Of a stretch of DNA of 42,017 bases, positions 8,987-18,035 are shown in pieces; within the stretch, counting starts at the first letter, position 1; each line of letters begins with the position of its first letter. The stretch is from Deinococcus sp. Arct2-2. GTDB taxonomy: Bacteria > Deinococcota > Deinococci > Deinococcales > Deinococcaceae. Below the pieces are notes generated by a model. That model was not told the origin of the DNA and searched no databases. It saw only the letters and a list, made by a program, of their open reading frames with translations. The stretch spans positions 1-42,017 of the forward strand of contig NZ_SSNW01000051.1 in the NCBI RefSeq assembly GCF_004801315.1. The letters are read 5' to 3'. The position numbers and the translations under genes are program-made.

Positions 8987-9020
8987 ATCGTAAGAAATCT
9001 ACGCTGATTCTCACGTGATG
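8987..9020 (-). promoter_or_regulatory. Weak candidate for the repeat-type promoter (minus strand)
   Basis: On the minus strand this reads CATCA-N6-AATCA-N12-TACGAT, the same spacing as the promoter family at 20349-36534, with one mismatch in the first repeat and A for G/C in the -10 box. An ATG at 8977 follows 9 nt after the -10, but the frame (MTLDDLARPDGF) is only 25 codons. It ends at the IS6-type remnant. This is either a coincidence or the promoter of a gene destroyed by the IS. Confidence 0.25.
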
Positions 9021-9063
9021 AGCACGGCTTTCAACCCTATGCCAGCATCACCTAGGAGTATTT

Positions 9064-10398
9064 ATGACTCACCTCACTTCTCTGTCTGCCAGCCAGCTCG
9101 CCCGACTTGTAACTGAAAAAAGGGTTTCGTCTCTGGAGATCGTAGACGCGCATATCGAGCGAGCGGAACAGCTGCGGGCCCTCAACGCTTTGTCTTTCTC
9201 GTCCTTCGACCGGGCGCGGTGCGAGGCCCGGGAACGCGACGCCCAACTGGCGCGGGGAGAACGTCTCGGCTCGCTGCACGGCATGCCTTTCACAGTCAAG
9301 GACTGGCTTGAGGCTGAGGGCTTACCCTGTCTTGCCGGCGACGAGGTGCGCCGAGGGATGGTCTGTCAGCAAGACGCGACGGCCGTGGCCCGGCTGCGCG
9401 CTGCGGGAGGGATTGTGCTCGGAAAGACGGCTGTCCTGCCCGACACGGCGGTGTACGGGCGGGTTGCCAATCCTCACGGTCAGGGCCGCAGTCCGGGTGG
9501 CTCGAGTTCCGGCGAGGCGGCACTGATCGCCGCAGGCGGCAGTCCTTTGGGCCTGGGCAGTGACTCGGGCGGCTCCATCCGCCAGCCGGCTGCCTTTTGC
9601 GGGGTGGCCGGACTCAAGCCCACCTCGGGGCGGGTGCCGCTGACTGGGCATCTTCCGCGCATCAATCCGCTCGCCGATCCGCGCACGGTCATCGGTCCAC
9701 TGGCCCGGCGGGTGGAGGACCTCGCTCTCGCACTGCACCTTATCGCGGGCGAGGACGGGCGGGACGCGAGTGTGGTTCCTGCGCCGCTTGGTGACTACCG
9801 GGAAGTGCGTGTGCCCGTCCTGCGCGCCGTATTTTTTGACCGTTTACCGGGGGGAGAAGCCTTGGGTGACGCGGACGCCTCCCGCGTGTTGTGGGAGGCG
9901 GTGAGGGCACTCGAGCACCTGGGTGTTGAGGTCCGTGAGGCTGCGCCACCCGGCCTGGATGCGACGATGTCGCTCACCCAGGCGTATTGGGCGCGGCCCG
10001 AATCGTCATCGTGGGAGCTGTGGGAGCCTGACGGCGTCTCGACACTGAGTGCCGATCAGGTCGAGCGCCACCTGTTTGAGTGGGATCGTTTCCGGCGCGG
10101 GGTGTTGGGCTTCATGCGAGATGTGGACGTGATTTTGACGCCCGTGACGCGTTCGGGCGCGGTGAGGCACGGAGACGACGAAGGCGGCATTGACTTCACG
10201 GCCCCCTTTAGCCTGACTGGACAGCCCGCCGCCGTGGTGCGTTGTGGGGAGACGGCGGACGGGCGACCCCTGGGCGTGCAGGTGGTGGCCCGGATGTGGC
10301 GCGAGGACGTGGCTCTGGCAGTGGCGCATGCCTTAGAAGAGGCGCTGGGTGGCTACCGGGTCCCTCCCTCCCACAAGACGGCAGACCAGGAAGCGTGA
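9064..10398 (+). CDS. Amidase (amidase-signature family)
   Basis: The 444-residue enzyme hydrolyses a carboxylic amide; the substrate is unknown. The Ser-cisSer-Lys triad is visible. Lys79 is in PFTVKDW, the cis-Ser lies in SPGGSSSGE (residues 147-149), and the nucleophile is Ser171 in GSDSGGSIRQPAAFCG. The GLKPT motif follows (residues 184-188). Length fits the family (430-500). It lacks a signal peptide, so it should be cytoplasmic. ATG 9064 has AGGAG with 5-nt spacing. The GNAT gene follows after 10 bp, forming a two-gene operon. Confidence 0.93.
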   Translation: MTHLTSLSASQLARLVTEKRVSSLEIVDAHIERAEQLRALNALSFSSFDRARCEARERDAQLARGERLGSLHGMPFTVKDWLEAEGLPCLAGDEVRRGMVCQQDATAVARLRAAGGIVLGKTAVLPDTAVYGRVANPHGQGRSPGGSSSGEAALIAAGGSPLGLGSDSGGSIRQPAAFCGVAGLKPTSGRVPLTGHLPRINPLADPRTVIGPLARRVEDLALALHLIAGEDGRDASVVPAPLGDYREVRVPVLRAVFFDRLPGGEALGDADASRVLWEAVRALEHLGVEVREAAPPGLDATMSLTQAYWARPESSSWELWEPDGVSTLSADQVERHLFEWDRFRRGVLGFMRDVDVILTPVTRSGAVRHGDDEGGIDFTAPFSLTGQPAAVVRCGETADGRPLGVQVVARMWREDVALAVAHALEEALGGYRVPPSHKTADQEA

Positions 10399-10408
10399 GG
10401 AGGAAGCC

Positions 10409-10912
10409 GTGGATGGATTGACCGTGGAGTTTCGCCGGTTGAGTGACGTGCCGCCCCGGGACGTGGTGGCGCTGCACAACCACCCCCGGGTGCGCCGAAC
10501 CCTGCCCCTGGCGCAGTCACTCATGGACGAGACGGGGGCGCAGCGGTTCATCGCCGCCAAAGAGCGCCTATGGGAAGAGCACGGGTACGGGCCCTGGGCT
10601 TTTTTTGTAGGTGACAGGTTCGCGGGGTGGGGCGGACTGCAACCTGAGGGGCCGGACGCCGACCTCGGGCTGGTGCTGCATCCTGACTTCTGGGGTCTCG
10701 GGCAGCAGGTCATACCGGCAATTCTCCGCCGCGCCTTCTCGGACTGGGGCTTGCCTTCGGTGACGGTGCTGTTGCCCCAAGGCCTCCGGGGAACGAGGGC
10801 CGCGACCCGCTTCGGATTCAGGCTGGACGGCAAGGTGATGCTGAACGAGGTGGGTTTTGTACGGTACCGCTTGCTGGTCTCGACCTGGAGGGCAGGGCAG
10901 AAGATTCCCTGA
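10409..10912 (+). CDS. GNAT-family N-acetyltransferase
   Basis: The 167-residue protein has the GNAT layout of the RimJ/RimL-like branch: FRRLSDVPPRD at the start, then YGPWAFFVGDRFAGWGGLQP, and LGLVLHPDFWGLGQQVIPAIL as the acetyl-CoA-binding motif A (usually GxGxG/A; here GLGQQV). A C-terminal GTRAATRFGFRLDGKV follows (RVxxxxGFxxxG). It probably transfers an acetyl group to an amine of a small molecule or protein. The GTG at 10409 has a perfect GAGGAGG at 5-6 nt, so I prefer it to the upstream in-frame ATG inside the amidase. It is co-transcribed with the amidase. Confidence 0.87.
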   Translation: MDGLTVEFRRLSDVPPRDVVALHNHPRVRRTLPLAQSLMDETGAQRFIAAKERLWEEHGYGPWAFFVGDRFAGWGGLQPEGPDADLGLVLHPDFWGLGQQVIPAILRRAFSDWGLPSVTVLLPQGLRGTRAATRFGFRLDGKVMLNEVGFVRYRLLVSTWRAGQKIP

Positions 10913-11039
10913 TTGCTGTCCCGCGCTTCACGTCAACACTGGTGGAGAGCTGAGCGGCATCCCCGCTCACCTTCTCTTACCTTTAGCGCGCTTCGCCATT
11001 CACAACGGACAAACCTCTCGGTGTTTGAGCGCGGCGCGG

Positions 11040-11560
11040 CGTGGAGTGCACCGTTCTGGGCACAACCGACCTCGATTTGGGACGACATGTTTGCGGCGGG
11101 GGTGCGCGCTCAGTACGTCACGAGTCAACGGGCCGCGCCGCTCTTGATCAAATCGCGCGGCCTCGTGATCAGCATCTCCTTTTTTGCAGCAACGCGCCAC
11201 CAGGGCACCGAGAACATCCCGTACTTTCTGGCGAAGGGCGCCACCGACCGGATGGCCCTGGCCCTGGCGAACCACCTGCGCCCGCATGGAGTGACGAGCC
11301 TGAGTCTGTATCCAGGCCTCGTGCGAACGGAGGCGGTCTTGCACGCTCCAGCGGGCACCTTCGATTTCTCGAATTCCGAGTCGCCGCAGTTTATTGGCCG
11401 TGCAGTGGCGGCGTTGGCGAGCGACCCGGCCGTTTTCGCCCTGACCGGCCAAGTGCTGGTGGCGGCTGAGCTTGGCGAACACTACGGGTTCACGGATGTA
11501 GACGGCACTCGTCCCAAGTCGCTCCGGGCGGAGTGGGGGGGGGCCGCCTGCCGTGCGATA
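11040..11560 (+). pseudogene. 5'-truncated short-chain dehydrogenase/reductase
   Basis: From about 11040 the frame reads SAPFWAQPTSIWDDMFAAGVRAQYV, then LLIKSRGLVISISFFA (family VNISS), YFLAKGATDRMA (catalytic Tyr-x3-Lys) and LYPGLVRTEAV (PGxVxT). This is the second half of an SDR of the DHRS1-like type. The N-terminal Rossmann segment with TGxxxGxG is missing and no start codon/SD sequence is seen. The frame then runs through a nine-G run at 11535-11543 and continues to 11740 without family sequence, so the C-terminus may also be shifted. Not functional as it stands. Confidence 0.75.
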
Positions 11561-11736
11561 AGTCAAGGCAACACAGCTCTTCTAACTCCTCACCAACACG
11601 TCACCCGCCCTCGGCACATTGTTCCACTCCAGATCACAACGCCCGCGGCTCAACCATGTTCCAACCACGCCCGCCCTCCTACAGTGCGCAGGTCACTCGA
11701 CAAGATGATTTTGCGACTGGCCCTAAGGAGAACTCC

Positions 11737-12696
11737 ATGAAACGTTTCATTCCCCTATGCCTGACCTTGCTTCTTGGTGCGGCTGCTGCCCAGACTTCAG
11801 CCGAACAGACTCTGCGCCGCAGCTTCGTCCAAACGGTGGCCCCGAAACTTGACGGCACCAGCGGCCTGAATCTCGAGAGCCTCAGCACCCTCGTGACTGC
11901 TTGGGTGAGAGATGTGCGCCGGGCGGGCGTGACCACTCTGGAGAAGGAAATCGAGCAGGGTGTGACTGCCATTGAGCGCTTCGTGCGCCGCGAGGCTGAG
12001 CGCGTCGCGGCCCGCTGCACGCCAGGTGCCGGCGCCGACCTGGGCTGGGCAGCTCTGGACACCTTCGCCTTCTCGCTGAAGCCCGGCTTGGTGGGCGACT
12101 TTGCGCCGCTACACACCGCGTTGCAACGCTGTCTGAGCTTTGAGGTCGTTCTGCGCAGCGAGGTGAGGCTCCAGCACGCAGACATGGCCGCCGTGATCAC
12201 CACCGGAACGGAGGCGGTGGTGCCGGTCGCCATCGACCTCCGCACCCGTGAAGGCACCGGCCAGGCGCCGCTGGGCCTGACGCGCACTGACTGGGCTTTC
12301 ACAAACGGCTGCACGGCGCAGGTCACCCCGACGGGCGGCCTGCTGAGGGTAGAGGCCCTGGGGCTGTTTCCCGCTGTAAAGAACGGCCCCCTCGCTTCGC
12401 CGTTCACGGAGTACGCCTTCCGGTACAAACTGACGAGTCCGCAGCAGCACGTCATCATGGTCTGCCCGCCGGGCGCCGCCGAGGTGCCCGGAGCGGCCGA
12501 CTTTACTTGGGCCCTGCCTTACCGGCTGGCCCACCAGGCGGAGTACATGCCCGCCGGGCACTACCTGCCACCTGTGGGCTCGCACGAGGCACCGCTCGGT
12601 TCCGTGCTGAACCAATGGAGCTGGCGCCAGAACGTGCCTGGCATGCAGGGGGCCAGCGAATTCACCACCCTCAAGGTGCTGCACGCACCCCGCTGA
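11737..12696 (+). CDS. Exported protein of unknown function, Cys-containing
   Basis: The 319-residue product starts with a clear signal peptide (MKRFIPLCLTLLLGAAAAQ, cleavage likely after Ala-Ala-Ala). The mature part begins helical (RRSFVQTVAPKLD, VTTLEKEIEQGVTAIERFVRREAERVA) and then becomes beta-rich. Four Cys occur after the signal (ARCTPG, QRCLSF, NGCTAQ, MVCPPG), suggesting two disulphides outside the membrane. ATG 11737 has AAGGAG at 7 nt. I do not recognise a family. It lacks the AATCA repeat promoter of the exported-protein genes further right. Confidence 0.8.
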   Translation: MKRFIPLCLTLLLGAAAAQTSAEQTLRRSFVQTVAPKLDGTSGLNLESLSTLVTAWVRDVRRAGVTTLEKEIEQGVTAIERFVRREAERVAARCTPGAGADLGWAALDTFAFSLKPGLVGDFAPLHTALQRCLSFEVVLRSEVRLQHADMAAVITTGTEAVVPVAIDLRTREGTGQAPLGLTRTDWAFTNGCTAQVTPTGGLLRVEALGLFPAVKNGPLASPFTEYAFRYKLTSPQQHVIMVCPPGAAEVPGAADFTWALPYRLAHQAEYMPAGHYLPPVGSHEAPLGSVLNQWSWRQNVPGMQGASEFTTLKVLHAPR

Positions 12697-12725
12697 TCCT
12701 GGTTCAGGCGCCGGGGAGTGTTGCA

Positions 12726-15011
12726 TCAACCCAGGCCATGTTCGAGGGCGTAGCGCGTGGCGGCGGCTCGGTTGCCCACCCCGAGCTTGCTGAACACCGC
12801 CTTGACCTGATCATTGACCGTGTACACCCCGCTGCCCAACTGCGCCGCGATCTGCTTGTTCGAGAGCCCCCGCGCCAACAGGCCCAGTACCTGCGTCTCG
12901 CGGGGTGTCAGGCTAAAGGGCGTGGGCGCACGCAGTGGGGCCGGACGCCGGTGCTCGCCGGGTATTCCGGTTGCGACCAGTTCCCCGATCAAAGCCGCTA
13001 CGTCTAGCGACTGGCCCGCCTGCACCGCCCGGGCCAGTTCAGGTTCCTGCTGACGAGCCAGGAGCGGGCCAACCCAGGAGAGGCACAGCGTCTGCATCAG
13101 CCCGGCGTTGTAGTTGCGCGCGGCCTGGAGCGTGTCGGCCGCAGACCAGTACTCCAGGGCCTGCACCGGCCGCCCCTGCTGGGCCAGCAAGGCCGCCATG
13201 CCCATCAGCCCGCCGATCTGCAGATCCGGCACTTGGAGTCCGCGCCCGACCTCCAGCACGCGGCGCAGCGCAGCCTCTGCCGCTCCTGACTGGCCGGTGT
13301 GCAGCTCGACAACCGCCAGGATGAGCCAGATCCAGCTTCGCCCGATGTGGTTGTGCACGTCCCGAGTCCAGGCCAGCGCCTTGTCTAAGAGGGCGCGGGC
13401 CTCGGCCAGCTGCCCTCCCAGCACCAAGCCGCTGGCCTGCATGCTTAGGCCCATCACGCCCAGCAGGCTGTCACCGGACTGCCACGCCCAAGTCAGGCAG
13501 CCCGCCAGATCTTGCTGCGCCGCCTCTGGGTCGGAGACGAGAGTGGCGTACGCGCGGATCTGCCGGGCGTACGCCAGACCCCGCCCGTCTCCAGCAGCCT
13601 CGAAAACGGTCACGCTCTGCCCCGCCGCCCGCGCCGCCTCGTTCAGCAGACCGCGCCGGTAGGCCAGGAAGGCCAGAGCGTACTCCAGCCAGCCAGCAGC
13701 CAGGCTGCGAGCGGGCACAGCGTCCAGCGCCGAGCGTAGCAGCGGCACGACGCTGGAATCCAGCGTTGAGGAGGACAGCGGGGCCAGGTAGGCCGCGAAC
13801 GCCGCGACGGCCCCCTCGTCCCGCATGCGCGCCGCGTGGTGTAGAGCGGCGAGAATATTGGGCCGCTCCTCGTCAAGTTGCCGGAAGCCGGCGGCGATCC
13901 CGCCCAGGTCGCCGCCGGCATGGCCCCGCACCAGGTGGTCGAGGTCGCCGCTGAGCTTCAGGAAGTACTGGGCGTGCACCTGCCGGATGGCCTGCTCGTC
14001 TGGCCCCGCCCGCAACTGCTCCAAGGCGTACTCACGCACCGTCTCCAGCATGCGGAAGCGGGCTCCCTGGGGATCGAGCTGCACCAGACTCTTGTCTACC
14101 AGCGAGGCCAGGTCCGAGAGCACGTCCACGTCACCCCCGGCACAGACGGCCTCTGCAGCTTCCAGTGTCCAGCCGCCGACAAACACCGCGAGCCGTGCCA
14201 GCACGCTCTGCTCGCGTACAGCGAGCAGAGCGTAACTCCAGTCGATGGCGGCGCGCAGGGTCTGCTGGCGGGCGGGCAGGTCACGCGCCCCGCCCGTCAG
14301 CAGAGCCAGGCGCTGGCTCAGACGCTCGCGCAACTCGCTCAAGCTCATCATCCGCGTGCGGGCCGCCGCCAGCTCAATGGCCAGCGGCAGCCCGTCCAGC
14401 TGGCGGCAGATATCCTCAATGATGGCAGCCTGCTCCTCGCTGTGCACGGCGTCTGGACGGGCGGCGCGGGCGCGTTCGAAGAACAGCTGCGCTGCTCCGC
14501 CCACCGGATCGTCGGGGCCAGGCATGGCCAGCGGCGGCACCGGAAACTCGTGTTCTCCGTAGAGGCGCAGCCGTTCGCGGCTGGTGACCAGCAGCGTCAC
14601 GTCGGGCGCGCGGCCCAGCACCCCGGACAGTGCTGGGGCGGCGGCCAACACATGTTCGAAATTGTCGATCACCAGCAGCAGGTGCAGCAGCGCGAGATGC
14701 GCGCCAATCACGTCCACGGTGTCGTGCCCAGACTCCTGCAGACCCAAGGCCCGCGCGACCGCCGGCATGACCTGATCGGGCCGTTCCAGGGCCGCCAGCG
14801 GCACGAACAGCACGCCGTCGCGAAATTGGGTCTGGAGCTGCCGGGCAACCTCCAGCGCGAGGCGGGTCTTGCCGACCCCACCCGGGCCGGTCAGCGTCAG
14901 CAGCGACACGTCTGGCCAGTTCAGGATGGCCCGCACCTGGGCCACTTCCTGTACTCGCCCCACCAACGAAGTTCGTTGCTCGGGTAGGGCGGAGGGCAGG
15001 GCCTTGGCCAT
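12726..15011 (-). CDS. LuxR-type regulator with N-terminal STAND ATPase
   Basis: The 761-residue protein begins with an NB-ARC-like ATPase. Walker A is [10 protein letters not shown] (residues 41-50), Walker B is [12 protein letters not shown], sensor 1 is LLVTSRERL, and the [12 protein letters not shown] motif follows. A TPR-like helical middle, rich in Ala/Leu, extends to about residue 690. A LuxR/FixJ HTH ends the protein ([26 protein letters not shown] then [17 protein letters not shown]). These ligand-gated ATPases act as transcription activators. The gene is convergent with the exported protein at 11737. The target is unknown; the frameshifted cupin beginning at 15215, divergent from it, is the nearest candidate. 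Confidence 0.92.
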   Translation of the reverse strand: MAKALPSALPEQRTSLVGRVQEVAQVRAILNWPDVSLLTLTGPGGVGKTRLALEVARQLQTQFRDGVLFVPLAALERPDQVMPAVARALGLQESGHDTVDVIGAHLALLHLLLVIDNFEHVLAAAPALSGVLGRAPDVTLLVTSRERLRLYGEHEFPVPPLAMPGPDDPVGGAAQLFFERARAARPDAVHSEEQAAIIEDICRQLDGLPLAIELAAARTRMMSLSELRERLSQRLALLTGGARDLPARQQTLRAAIDWSYALLAVREQSVLARLAVFVGGWTLEAAEAVCAGGDVDVLSDLASLVDKSLVQLDPQGARFRMLETVREYALEQLRAGPDEQAIRQVHAQYFLKLSGDLDHLVRGHAGGDLGGIAAGFRQLDEERPNILAALHHAARMRDEGAVAAFAAYLAPLSSSTLDSSVVPLLRSALDAVPARSLAAGWLEYALAFLAYRRGLLNEAARAAGQSVTVFEAAGDGRGLAYARQIRAYATLVSDPEAAQQDLAGCLTWAWQSGDSLLGVMGLSMQASGLVLGGQLAEARALLDKALAWTRDVHNHIGRSWIWLILAVVELHTGQSGAAEAALRRVLEVGRGLQVPDLQIGGLMGMAALLAQQGRPVQALEYWSAADTLQAARNYNAGLMQTLCLSWVGPLLARQQEPELARAVQAGQSLDVAALIGELVATGIPGEHRRPAPLRAPTPFSLTPRETQVLGLLARGLSNKQIAAQLGSGVYTVNDQVKAVFSKLGVGNRAAATRYALEHGLG

Positions 15012-15202
15012 GACCGAGTATACCGTGCCCAGCTCGGGTGCACGAGCGAAAATCCGCGTGGAACACGGCTGCAGGAGCCTGATCAGCAGCAGCGTCTCAG
15101 CGGTCAGGGGCAGCTGTCCAGGCCGGTCACGCCCACATCCCGCATTCTGAGGATACGGGCCCCGTCCCCCAAACCCGGGATGCGGCCGGAGGACGCTCCT
15201 TC

Positions 15203-15208
15203 TAGGCT
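15203..15208 (+). promoter_or_regulatory. -10 box placing the cupin start at +1
   Basis: TAGGCT at 15203-15208 is followed by six bases and then ATG 15215, the geometry expected for a leaderless transcript. The same hexamer serves the gene at 23872. No AATCA repeats lie upstream, so this promoter belongs to another class. Confidence 0.4.
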
Positions 15209-15214
15209 GATCCT

Positions 15215-15698
15215 ATGACCGACTTCCCTCCCACCTTCGACTTGCGCGCCGACCGCTTCCGGATTCTGGTGTCCGGTGAGGCGGTGGACGGCCGCTACGC
15301 CATCGTTGAAACGCTGGCCCAGCAGGGCTCCGAGTTGCCAGTTCACGTCCACCAGGGCGAGGACGAACTGCTGCTGGTTCTCAGCGGCCGGGTGTGCGTG
15401 CGGGCCGGGCCGGTGGAGCAGCAGTTGGCGGCTGGTGAAACCCTGCTGCTCCGGCGCGGCGTGCCCCACGCGCTGCGGCTGGAAACCGTCACGGCCCGCC
15501 TGCTGACCATCTTTTTTCCAGCCGGTTTCGAGCACTACCTGGAAGCCGTCGCGCAACCCGTGTCCTCCTGTCAGGCGCCACCTGAGCCCCAGGCGGTCGG
15601 GCCGCGCAATCCCCTTGCTGGTGGCAACCGCCCAGCGGTATGGCCTCGAATACTTTCCCGAGTTGCCCAGCTCCGACGCGAGTCTCCAGGAGGACTAA
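15215..15698 (+). pseudogene. Cupin protein with a frameshift near its C-terminus
   Basis: Residues 1-120 form a normal cupin: LPVHVHQGEDELLLVLSGRV (motif 1, H-x-H-x4-E) and LLLRRGVPHALRLE (motif 2), then FFPAGFEHYLEAV. After about 15600 the frame loses character, while the +1 frame reads AIPLLVATAQRYGLEYFPELP and stops at 15696-15698. That is a typical tail for this cupin group. A net one-base gain around 15585-15606 explains it. The barrel is intact, so a shortened or fused product might still fold. Either a real frameshift or a sequencing error is possible. Confidence 0.7.
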
Positions 15699-15744
15699 GA
15701 TCACCCTCCTTCCCTCCCCCACTTGACTCCTGGAGAATTCGGCT

Positions 15745-15924
15745 GTCCACGCTCTGCTCGGCCGCGGGCACACCCCAGGCGGTGGAGGGCGCACCTTCGC
15801 GCAGCTGTGCGCCCTGCTGCGTCACGAGTTCGGCGTCAAGCCGCAGCCCGAGACGGTGGCGCTGGCTGAGTCACTCTGGCGGACGGCGCCGCTCCACGCC
15901 CTGAGGGCCGGCGCCGCGCTGATG
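15745..15924 (+). pseudogene. Remnant of a BTAD-type transcriptional activator
   Basis: A short stretch reads FAQLCALLRHEFGVKPQPETVALAESLWR. This matches the end of the bacterial transcriptional activation domain (usually CxxxLxxELGVxPxPETxxLxxxL). Neither the DNA-binding domain nor an ATPase is present. It lies between the broken cupin and the DUF2269 gene, so this stretch has lost material. Confidence 0.5.
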
Positions 15925-15980
15925 ACAGCAGCATGCCCCCCAACACCCATGTTCACCCTAGCTCTTCTCAGGAGAACCCC

Positions 15981-16436
15981 ATGCGAACCCTTGTCCTGCT
16001 CCATATCCTTAGCGCCTTCATCGGCCTCGGCCCCACCTATTTCACCGCCATACTGCTGCGCCGCTCCCAGACGCCCGCTGCCCTGCGGCACAATCTGGCG
16101 CTGTCAGAGACCATGAGCTTCTTTCCCAAGATCGGCGGGACACTCGCCGTCCTGAGCGGACTCGCGCTGATCTGGCGGGGCCACTACGGCCCGGTCACGC
16201 AGCTGTGGCTCCTGGGCTCGCTGGCGCTGTACGCGCTGATTCAGATCGTGATCATTGGCTACGCCGTGCCGCGTACCGGACGGCTAGCCGCCTGGGTGGG
16301 CAGTCCGGCAGGATCAGAGGTGGGGACGCTGCCGGGCGAACAGGCTGCCGTGCTGAGTCAGCTCCAGCGGGCTCACCTGCTGGTGGGCGCCTTGGGAGCG
16401 GGACTCCTGGTGCTGATGATCCTCAAACCCCATTGA
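15981..16436 (+). CDS. DUF2269-like integral membrane protein
   Basis: The 151-residue protein has four likely membrane spans: LVLLHILSAFIGLGPTYFTAI, GTLAVLSGLALIWRG, WLLGSLALYALIQIVIIGYAV and LLVGALGAGLLVLMILKP. The first span with its His and Gly-Pro-Thr matches the DUF2269 pattern as I recall it. Function of the family is unknown. ATG 15981 has GGAG with 6-nt spacing; an upstream ATG at 15933 would give a hydrophilic leader and is unlikely. Apparently monocistronic. Confidence 0.75.
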   Translation: MRTLVLLHILSAFIGLGPTYFTAILLRRSQTPAALRHNLALSETMSFFPKIGGTLAVLSGLALIWRGHYGPVTQLWLLGSLALYALIQIVIIGYAVPRTGRLAAWVGSPAGSEVGTLPGEQAAVLSQLQRAHLLVGALGAGLLVLMILKPH

Positions 16437-16779
16437 AGGGTGGGCGTGCATTGTGCCGCGGGGGAACGTTCAGCCGCGGCACATGAGGCAACCCGTAACC
16501 TGAACAGCTGACAAGGAGGTAGGGCGACTTCGCCGCCAACGTCATGTCGGCCTTCCAGCAACGCGGCTCCGGTCACCTGCTGGATCGAAGTCTCGCGCCA
16601 AGGGGCCACTGCCTGCAACCGGAGCTGACCTGATATCTGCACACCTTGAGGGATGTCCAGGGTCAAGGGTTGACAGGGATACGCCAAGCAGGTCAAGCTC
16701 CTCAACACATAAAGATCTCAACCAATTCAACTGTGCGCTCGTCCCGCCTCCTTGATACAGAAGGCTCATCACCTGATCA
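16437..16779. other. Stretch with no recognisable gene, left flank of the IS3 element
   Basis: No convincing frame was found. It does not contain the N-terminal half of the transposase fragment that lies on the other side of the IS3 copy, so the two flanks are not two halves of one gene. Confidence 0.4.
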
Positions 16780-16805
16780 TGATATTGCAAGGCCTTCGTG
16801 GAGGA

Positions 16806-17624
16806 TCAGTTCAGTGTGGCGCGGTGTTCCTCAAAGCGAGTCGGTGAGCGGTACCCTAGGCTGGAGTGACGGCGCTCGCGGTTGTAAAACACCTCAATCC
16901 ACTCAAAGACTAAATTACGCGTATCAGAGCGGTTTCCTTGTGCTTTATCGAGGTTCAGCTCCAGCTTGAGGGTGGCAAAAAAGCTTTCCATCGCCGCGTT
17001 GTCCCAGCATTCTCCTTTGCGACTCATACTCTGGAGCGCCTTCAGGCGCTCCAAGGCTTGTCGGTACTCGTGACTCGCATATTGAACTCCCTGATCCGAG
17101 TGATGGAGTAAACCTCGTCCAGGACGCCGAATCTGCTGTGCCATGTCCAGTGCGGCGACCACCAACTCGGTATGAAGGGTGGCGCGCATCGCCCAGCCCA
17201 CGATTTTTCGAGAGAACAGATCCATGACTACGGCAAGGTACATCCAGCCCTCCGCTACGGGTACATAGGTGATGTCGGTGGTCCATTTCTGGTTGGGCTG
17301 TTCCGCCGTGAACTCTCGATTGAGCAAATTGTCTGCGACAGGCTGTCGATGATTGGATTGGGTCGTCGTACGAAATTTACGCTTGCAGCGCACCTTCAGT
17401 CCGGCTGCCTTCATCAGCCGGGTGATGCGTGCTCGGCTGACCCGTTTTCCCTCGTCCACGAGTGCCGCCTGAACACGGGGAGCACCGTAGGTGCCCCGAC
17501 TACCTTCATGAATCGTCCGAATGATTTCGGTCAGGGCGACGTCCTCGACCTGGTAGCGGTTTTCTGGCCTTCTCCACCACGCAAAATAGCCACTGACCCC
17601 GACGTCGAGTGTCCGACACAGCAT
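16806..17624 (-). CDS. IS3-family transposase OrfB (DDE integrase domain)
   Basis: The 272-residue frame carries the rve integrase core. HTH_21-like GSRGTYGAPRVQAALVDEG precedes the catalytic core: WTTDITYV (first Asp), HHSDQGVQYAS (second Asp) and MESFFATLKLEL (Glu), ending NRERRHSSLGYRSPTRFE. All three acidic residues are present. The expressed enzyme is expected to be the OrfA-OrfB fusion made by -1 frameshifting, because the overlapping frame is open back past the slippery site (LIYQFIEQHRHQYSIEMLCR upstream of the first ATG). It looks intact. Confidence 0.92.
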   Translation of the reverse strand: MLCRTLDVGVSGYFAWWRRPENRYQVEDVALTEIIRTIHEGSRGTYGAPRVQAALVDEGKRVSRARITRLMKAAGLKVRCKRKFRTTTQSNHRQPVADNLLNREFTAEQPNQKWTTDITYVPVAEGWMYLAVVMDLFSRKIVGWAMRATLHTELVVAALDMAQQIRRPGRGLLHHSDQGVQYASHEYRQALERLKALQSMSRKGECWDNAAMESFFATLKLELNLDKAQGNRSDTRNLVFEWIEVFYNRERRHSSLGYRSPTRFEEHRATLN

Positions 17625-17668
17625 CTCGATGCTGTACTGGTGACGATGTTGCTCGATAAACTGATAGA

Positions 17669-17989
17669 TCAGTTTCCTTTGGCGAAGAAGGCCAGTGCTT
17701 TTTTCAAAATGTCGCGTTCCTGACGAGTAATCTCCAGTTCTCGTTCCAACTTCTTGAAGCGCGCTTCTTGTTCACTCAAGGCGGCGACTCCTCGCCCGGT
17801 GAACTGGGGGCGGCCTGCCGCCCCTTGCTGATCATGGTGCTGCTTCCAGCGCACCACCAAATACGGCGGAACACCCAGGTTGCGGGCGATCTCAGCACAA
17901 CTTTTCTGGCTACTGATGACCAGACGCACGGCTTCTTCTTTGAACTCGGCGGTGTAGTGGTTTTTGCTGGCAGTCATATCAGTCTCCAT
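17669..17989 (-). CDS. IS3-family OrfA (helix-turn-helix protein)
   Basis: The 106-residue protein has an HTH_Tnp_1 domain (YTAEFKEEAVRLVISS, CAEIARNLGVPPYLVVRWK) followed by a leucine-zipper-like coiled coil (LSEQEARFKKLERELEITRQERDILKKAL, about residues 70-98) for multimerisation. It stops just after the frameshift window. The second copy at 41147 differs at only a few residues. It binds the terminal inverted repeats and regulates transposition. Confidence 0.92.
   Translation of the reverse strand: METDMTASKNHYTAEFKEEAVRLVISSQKSCAEIARNLGVPPYLVVRWKQHHDQQGAAGRPQFTGRGVAALSEQEARFKKLERELEITRQERDILKKALAFFAKGN
17698..17704 (-). promoter_or_regulatory. A6G programmed -1 frameshift site of the IS3 element
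   Basis: On the minus strand the orfA frame reads TTG AAA AAA GCA. AAAAAAG is the classic IS3 slippery heptamer. A -1 shift here continues as KKSTGLLRQRKLIYQFIEQ into orfB without a stop, producing the fused transposase. Confidence 0.8.
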
Positions 17990-18035
17990 TGTCGGTCAGA
18001 CTGAACTCCTCCTCCACAAAACCTTAGCAAGATCA

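Larger units (their letters stand above)
16780..18035 (-). mobile_element. Complete IS3-family insertion sequence, copy 1
   Basis: The element is 1256 bp long. The left end (TGATATTGCAAGGCC from 16780) and the right end (TGATCTTGCTAAGG from 18035 inward) are imperfect inverted repeats that stay related for about 37 bp (GTGGAGGA and AGTTCAGT shared). Copy 2 at 41101 has the same right end, which fixes the boundary. It contains orfA and orfB on the minus strand with an A6G slippery site. The three bases outside the ends differ (TCA left, GCA right), so no target duplication is visible, and an adjacent deletion is likely. Confidence 0.88.

Noticed and set aside
13878..14987. Long plus-strand frame opposite the LuxR-type regulator
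   Set aside because: Gln/His-rich antisense of a high-GC gene; the minus-strand frame has full domain motifs.
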